Shown piece by piece: positions 21,855-25,110 of a stretch of DNA of 25,110 bases. Below the pieces are notes generated by a model. That model made no database searches and was not told where the DNA came from. It was given only the letters and a program-made list of their open reading frames with translations. The position numbers were made by a program, and so were the translations under genes. Position 1 is the first letter of the stretch. The number at the start of each line of letters is the position of its first letter. The stretch spans positions 1 to 25,110 of the forward strand of contig CAZELH010000009.1 in the NCBI GenBank assembly GCA_964513095.1, given 5' to 3'. The stretch is from JBDKGD01 sp964513095. GTDB taxonomy: Bacteria; Patescibacteriota; Minisyncoccia; UBA6257; 2-01-FULL-56-20.

Positions 21855-23216
21855 TTAACTCTTGTGTATTTGTTCCTTTATTTGGAATATCTTCTGATTA
21901 AGTGCTGAATTCTTTGCGAGTTCTGTGTTTATCTTTTCATAGCTATGGATTGCAGTGGTATGATCTCTCCCCATCTTATCCCCAATAAAGGGGTAAGATA
22001 GTCCCAAGATATCCCGAAGAAGGTACATTGCGACTTGGCGTGGTTGCACCACTTCTTTTTTGCGACATCGGCCAGTTAGATCCGCAATCTCTATGTTGTA
22101 AAAACCTGCTACTGCTTGAAGAATTTGAGCGTCTGATATTGGTTTTGCGCTCGGCGTTCCTGATTTATCGATAATTTCATCGACGATTTTCTTTGTGACC
22201 TCAACCCGCTTACTTTCTTTGTAAAATATTATTTTATTCACAATACCTTCTAATTCGCGGATATTTTTCTTGATGCGTTTTGCGATCGCATCAATCGCTT
22301 CATCGGTTAATGCTTGTTGATTTTCTTGTAGCTTACTTTTAATAATTGCGACGCGTGTTTCGTAGTCATAGAAAGAAATATCGGCAATTAATCCTCCTTC
22401 AAAGCGCGATCGCAACCGGTCTTCTAGGGTTGGTATTGCTTGCGGTGGACGATCGGAAGAGATAATTATTTGTTTATTGTTTTCGTAGAGCGCGTTAAAG
22501 GTATGGAAAAATTCTTCTTCGGTTCGCTCTTTACCACCAATAAATTGAATATCGTCGATGATTAATACGTCGATGTTGCGATATTTATTTTTCATATCAT
22601 CCATCCGCTTATTTCTCATACCCCAAATAACATCATTGGTGAATTTTTCAGAGGTAACGTAGCGTGGTTTTATTGCTCCGTTATATTTTTTCTTTATTTC
22701 ATTACCAATAGCTTGAATGAGGTGTGTTTTTCCCAGCCCTACTCCTCCATAGATAAAAAAAGGATTATATTTTGTGCCTACGTTGTTGATAATTCCTGTC
22801 GCAGCGGCGTAGGAAAGCTCGTTTGAAGACCCTACAACGAATGAATCAAGTGTATAGCGGGAATTTAGATTTGTTTCAGGGTCAATTCGAAATTCGAGAC
22901 GAATTTTATTTTGTAAAATTTGGCTAGTGTCAGCGAATATTTTTTTCTGCAATGTTGTTTGATTGCTGTTTACGCAAAATTCTAACTTTCTAATCGAATT
23001 ATCGTGTGTTCGTATTATTCCAAGAAGATCTTTTTGGTATTTGTTCTCTACCCATTCTTTTGCAAAGTTATTTGGCAAACCCACTAAGAGAACTCCCTCC
23101 TCTTTTTTATTTATTAATAAACTATTTTTCAACCATGTCGCAAAATTTGCTCGAGAAATTTTTGTTTCCATCTCCGATAATGTTTTTTTCCACAAGTGTT
23201 CAAGTTCTATAGGCAT
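21855..23216 (-). CDS. dnaA: Chromosomal replication initiator protein DnaA
   Basis: DnaA binds DnaA boxes and opens oriC. The 453-residue protein has all four domains: I (about 1-80, LWKKTLSEMETKISRANFATWL), a short II, AAA+ III with Walker A GGVGLGKTHL (157-166), Walker B LIIDDIQFI and the arginine-rich RLRSRFEGGL, and IV with the DnaA-box recognition motif GRDHTTAIHS near the C-terminus. The ATG at 23216 (MPIELEHLWKK) matches the family start and lies about 14 bases after the predicted transcription start; an upstream ATG (23267) lies in the -35. Only a weak GAAGAAA precedes it. DnaA boxes flank the promoter, suggesting autoregulation. dnaN follows after the putative origin. Confidence 0.98.
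   Translation of the reverse strand: MPIELEHLWKKTLSEMETKISRANFATWLKNSLLINKKEEGVLLVGLPNNFAKEWVENKYQKDLLGIIRTHDNSIRKLEFCVNSNQTTLQKKIFADTSQILQNKIRLEFRIDPETNLNSRYTLDSFVVGSSNELSYAAATGIINNVGTKYNPFFIYGGVGLGKTHLIQAIGNEIKKKYNGAIKPRYVTSEKFTNDVIWGMRNKRMDDMKNKYRNIDVLIIDDIQFIGGKERTEEEFFHTFNALYENNKQIIISSDRPPQAIPTLEDRLRSRFEGGLIADISFYDYETRVAIIKSKLQENQQALTDEAIDAIAKRIKKNIRELEGIVNKIIFYKESKRVEVTKKIVDEIIDKSGTPSAKPISDAQILQAVAGFYNIEIADLTGRCRKKEVVQPRQVAMYLLRDILGLSYPFIGDKMGRDHTTAIHSYEKINTELAKNSALNQKIFQIKEQIHKS
23186..23194 (+). promoter_or_regulatory. DnaA box inside the dnaA 5' end
   Basis: TTTTCCACA, a match to the relaxed consensus TTWTNCACA, about 45 bases downstream of the dnaA -10. Confidence 0.5.
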
Positions 23217-23237
23217 ATAATTTCTTCGATATGCTTG

Positions 23238-23267
23238 ATTGTACCGTATCTGTTTTACATCACGCAA
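23238..23267 (-). promoter_or_regulatory. dnaA promoter
   Basis: On the minus strand TTGCGT (23262-23267), 18 bases, TACAAT (23238-23243), ending 21 bases before the ATG at 23216. Confidence 0.6.
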
Positions 23268-23296
23268 AGAATTTTTTATTGCACCTGTTTATTACT

Positions 23297-23305
23297 TGTG
23301 GAAAA
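23297..23305 (-). promoter_or_regulatory. DnaA box between dnaA and rpmH
   Basis: TTTTCCACA on the minus strand, 30 bases upstream of the dnaA -35 and about 36 bases before the rpmH -35. It is inverted relative to the box inside dnaA. Confidence 0.55.
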
Positions 23306-23340
23306 CTTTTTTAGCCCTTGTGGTGCTTATGTTTTATCTC

Positions 23341-23369
23341 TTGCTACTTATTCGAGTATGTATTATGAT
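23341..23369 (+). promoter_or_regulatory. rpmH promoter
   Basis: TTGCTA (23341-23346), 17 bases, TATGAT (23364-23369), ending nine bases before the rpmH ATG. Confidence 0.7.
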
Positions 23370-23378
23370 ATAGCCTAT

Positions 23379-23519
23379 ATGTCAGCTACGTATAACCCAA
23401 AAAAGAAAAAACGTGCTCGAACCCATGGTTTCTTAGCTCGAACGAGTTCTCATACTGGACGCGCTGTTTTAAAGCGCCGTCGCACAAAGGGCCGTAAGCG
23501 TCTTACGGTATCTTCATAG
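23379..23519 (+). CDS. rpmH: 50S ribosomal protein L34
   Basis: L34 is a tiny basic protein of the large subunit. The 46 residues MSATYNPKKKKRARTHGF followed by RAVLKRRRTKGRKRLTVSS match L34 along the whole length, with the family's THGF and RRxKGRKRLTV. A longer open frame from 23196 includes non-homologous sequence and starts upstream of the promoter, so 23379 is the start. No Shine-Dalgarno and a promoter ending nine bases away indicate a leaderless mRNA. It diverges from dnaA and begins the usual rpmH-rnpA-yidC-khpB run. Confidence 0.97.
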   Translation: MSATYNPKKKKRARTHGFLARTSSHTGRAVLKRRRTKGRKRLTVSS

Positions 23520-23537
23520 CTGTTTTCATCGGTTTTT

Positions 23538-23873
23538 ATGATCTCTCGACGTCACCGTCTTGGAGTTGGTGATTTTTCCCCTAGTTCTTCGTGGCGTTTT
23601 TTGTCACTTCCGCACTCTTATTTTGGTGTGAAATGGCGTCCGAATACCCGCGCCTTATTTCGATGTGCTGTTGTTATCCCAAGCGCGGTATATCCTTCTG
23701 CGGTTGCTCGAAACAGTATCCGCCGATTCTTTTATGATACTGCGCTCGCTTTATATGCCCCGTATTCAATTGATGTTGTTTTTTATATTAAAAAACCGGT
23801 ATTTACTCTTGATAAAACGACTCTCTCGGATCTTTTGAGAGACCTTTCTCAAAAATTTCCTCGTGGACAATAG
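23538..23873 (+). CDS. rnpA: Ribonuclease P protein component
   Basis: RnpA supports the RNase P ribozyme that matures the 5' ends of tRNAs. The 111-residue protein is basic and has the conserved helix VARNSIRRFFYDTA (family VxRNRxKRxxRE), preceded by a beta strand AVVIPSAVYPSA. Several Arg/Lys of the usual signature are replaced (Ser-Ile-Arg-Arg), so it is divergent, but its place between rpmH and yidC settles the call. It starts 18 bases after rpmH with no Shine-Dalgarno. The RNA partner (rnpB) is not in the window as far as I can tell. Confidence 0.9.
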   Translation: MISRRHRLGVGDFSPSSSWRFLSLPHSYFGVKWRPNTRALFRCAVVIPSAVYPSAVARNSIRRFFYDTALALYAPYSIDVVFYIKKPVFTLDKTTLSDLLRDLSQKFPRGQ

Positions 23874-23912
23874 CCATTCACAAATACACCGTAACTTCGT
23901 ACACTACTGTAC

Positions 23913-24605
23913 ATGATATCTTCTCTCTACCATCTTGTTATTTATCAGCCATTTCTGAATTTATTGGTATTGGTGTACCACTACCTCTCATTTTCTGATA
24001 TTGGTGTGGCTATTATTCTTTTAACCATCATTATTCGGGTGGCGCTTTTTCCATTATTTGCAAAAAGTCAAAAACATCAGATGGTTGCTCAGAAATTACA
24101 GCCTCATATGAAGAAAATTCGCGAGGAGCATGCCAGTGATCCCCAAAAACAAACCGAAGCAATGTTGGCGTTGTATAAAGAGCATAATTTTAATCCATTT
24201 GCTGGATTTTTGCTTCTTTTTATACAAATCCCCGTAATGATTGCTTTATATCATGTCTTTACCAGTATTTTCACTACAGGGGCGTTGCAGGGCCTCTATT
24301 CCTTTGTTCCTGTACCAGATCAGCTTCCTGATATGTTTCTTGGCTTGATAAGCCTCAAAGAACCCAGTATTGTGATTGTAGTTATTACTGCTGTTTTACA
24401 GTATGTACAGGGGTTTTTGATGCAACGATACTTAAAGGCCAGTGGCAATGATCAGGCCGCGGCGGCTAATTCAATCATGATGTTTTTGGGGCCCGTCCTC
24501 ACGTTGACCATTTTCGCTCGTTTACCGGCCGCAGTGACCTTGTATTGGCTTGTGTCTAGTATTATAAATCTTGTGCAACAGGAAATTCTTCAACGATCTA
24601 AATAA
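23913..24605 (+). CDS. yidC: Membrane protein insertase YidC (Oxa1 family)
   Basis: YidC inserts proteins into the cytoplasmic membrane. The 230-residue protein has the short, Gram-positive-like form without the large periplasmic domain. Membrane helices lie at about 10-50 (YHYLSFSDIGVAIILLTIIIRVALFPLF, read in two blocks), 98-118, 145-165 and 185-220. The conserved Arg of TIIIRVALFP lies in the first core helix, and the cytoplasmic helical hairpin KSQKHQMVAQKLQPHMKKIR follows. It has no signal-peptidase II site. No Shine-Dalgarno; a possible TTCACA-18-TACACT promoter ends 7 bases before the ATG, so part of its expression may be independent. yidD, usual between rnpA and yidC, is absent. Confidence 0.95.
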   Translation: MISSLYHLVIYQPFLNLLVLVYHYLSFSDIGVAIILLTIIIRVALFPLFAKSQKHQMVAQKLQPHMKKIREEHASDPQKQTEAMLALYKEHNFNPFAGFLLLFIQIPVMIALYHVFTSIFTTGALQGLYSFVPVPDQLPDMFLGLISLKEPSIVIVVITAVLQYVQGFLMQRYLKASGNDQAAAANSIMMFLGPVLTLTIFARLPAAVTLYWLVSSIINLVQQEILQRSK

Positions 24606-24690
24606 TTTTTAGAACGTGTTGGTTTTTTACTTCGGATACATACTGCTTATAAGGGGCAGAACGTCGTTTTATTATTCTATTATTGCTTCT

Positions 24691-25110
24691 ATGAATTTCT
24701 GGGAATCATATATATCACAATTTTTAACCGCTATGGGATTTAGTGATTTTCGTGTTGAAATACACGATGAAGAGCACGGATCTGCGAGTGTCTTTATTTA
24801 TGACTCTTTTTTTGAGAAAAGCCCAGATATACTTGTTTCTTTTATTGAAAATATTAATCATTGGGTTCAATTAATTGCTCGCAAGGAATCACGAAAACCA
24901 ATTTTTTTTGATATTAATAATTATCGTCGTCAGCGTGAAACTCTTTTGACAGAGCTTGCCAGAACAGCGGCGCGACGCGTTACCAGTACAGGAGTAAGTG
25001 TTTCTCTCCCCTCAATGAATTCATATGAACGACGTATCGTTCATATGGAGCTCGCAGCTCATCCAACCGTTAAAACAGAAAGTGATGGTGAAGGACACTC
25101 TCGACACATT
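24691..25110 (+). CDS. khpB: RNA-binding protein KhpB/Jag (KH-R3H), C-terminus cut by window end
   Basis: 140 residues are visible. The middle part (about 35-80; SVFIYDSFFEKSPDILVSF onward) corresponds to the KH-II domain, reduced and divergent. The C-terminal part is a clear R3H domain: NNYRRQRETLLTELARTAAR, then SVSLPSMNSYERRIVHMEL and TESDGEGHSRHI, matching the family's Pro-Met-Asn-x-x-Glu-Arg-Arg-x-x-His motif. The N-terminal Jag-N domain is missing. Jag/KhpB binds RNA, with roles in cell envelope and division reported in Firmicutes. The position after yidC is the conserved one. Only a few residues should be missing at the end. Confidence 0.92.
   Translation, partial: MNFWESYISQFLTAMGFSDFRVEIHDEEHGSASVFIYDSFFEKSPDILVSFIENINHWVQLIARKESRKPIFFDINNYRRQRETLLTELARTAARRVTSTGVSVSLPSMNSYERRIVHMELAAHPTVKTESDGEGHSRHI

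Noticed and set aside
1..25110. CRISPR array, tRNA, rRNA, insertion sequence or prophage
   Set aside because: No regularly spaced long repeats, tRNA arms, rRNA stretches, transposase or phage proteins were seen on either strand by eye; a covariance-model scan would be needed to exclude a divergent tRNA.

Overview
The window looks like chromosomal DNA of a Patescibacteria (CPR) bacterium, probably of the Parcubacteria type. This is inferred from gene content and from shortened housekeeping proteins: a Mur ligase without its first domain, a 262-residue HolA, a 180-residue YebC, a 111-residue RnpA and a YidC of about 230 residues. Other pointers are a lamin-tail-domain membrane protein, tight intergenic spaces and the absence of recF beside dnaN and of yidD beside rnpA. 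TGA is used as a normal stop (holA, fpg, ruvA neighbours), so this is not a recoded Gracilibacteria/Absconditabacteria genome. I saw no rRNA, tRNA, CRISPR array, transposase or phage gene.

Layout. 1-552: start of a beta-CASP metallo-beta-lactamase gene, cut by the window edge. 692-1024: small Cys-rich membrane protein. 1066-4961: ruvA-murE, rpsT (opposite strand) and holA-fpg. 5075-8052: two unknown small genes, an ECF sigma factor and an orphan histidine kinase. 8103-12806: polA, tsaE, a lamin-tail protein and ruvB. 12863-13212: an unannotated transcript with its own strong promoter, extensive predicted structure and an intrinsic terminator. 13229-14974: pilB/gspE-type ATPase. 15139-17114: a secreted protein, then yebC-ruvC. 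17208-17813: an HExxH protein. 18146-20573: a tiny acidic protein and a class A penicillin-binding protein. 20637-25110: the origin region, with dnaN and dnaA running left and rpmH-rnpA-yidC-khpB (jag, cut at the edge) running right.

The genes are mainly replication and repair (dnaA, dnaN, holA, polA, fpg and all three ruv genes, each in a different transcription unit), cell envelope (Mur ligase, class A PBP, YidC, type IV pilus ATPase) and translation (rpsT, rpmH, rnpA, tsaE, yebC). The dnaN-dnaA gap carries a textbook unwinding module: DnaA boxes, a GC-rich patch, in-phase DnaA-trios and an AT-rich stretch. It is very probably oriC.

Two expression styles are visible. Core genes such as rpsT, polA, pilB, the PBP and rpmH have a -10 hexamer ending only 9-11 bases before the ATG and no Shine-Dalgarno, so they are probably leaderless. 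The poorly known accessory genes (692, 5075, 5457, the sigma factor, the secreted protein, the HExxH protein) have strong Shine-Dalgarno sites, and most sit in single-gene units with their own promoter and terminator. The most interesting unexplained items are the structured RNA at 12863-13212, heptanucleotide tandem repeats placed directly upstream of four gene starts, and a duplicated promoter block upstream of the tiny acidic protein.
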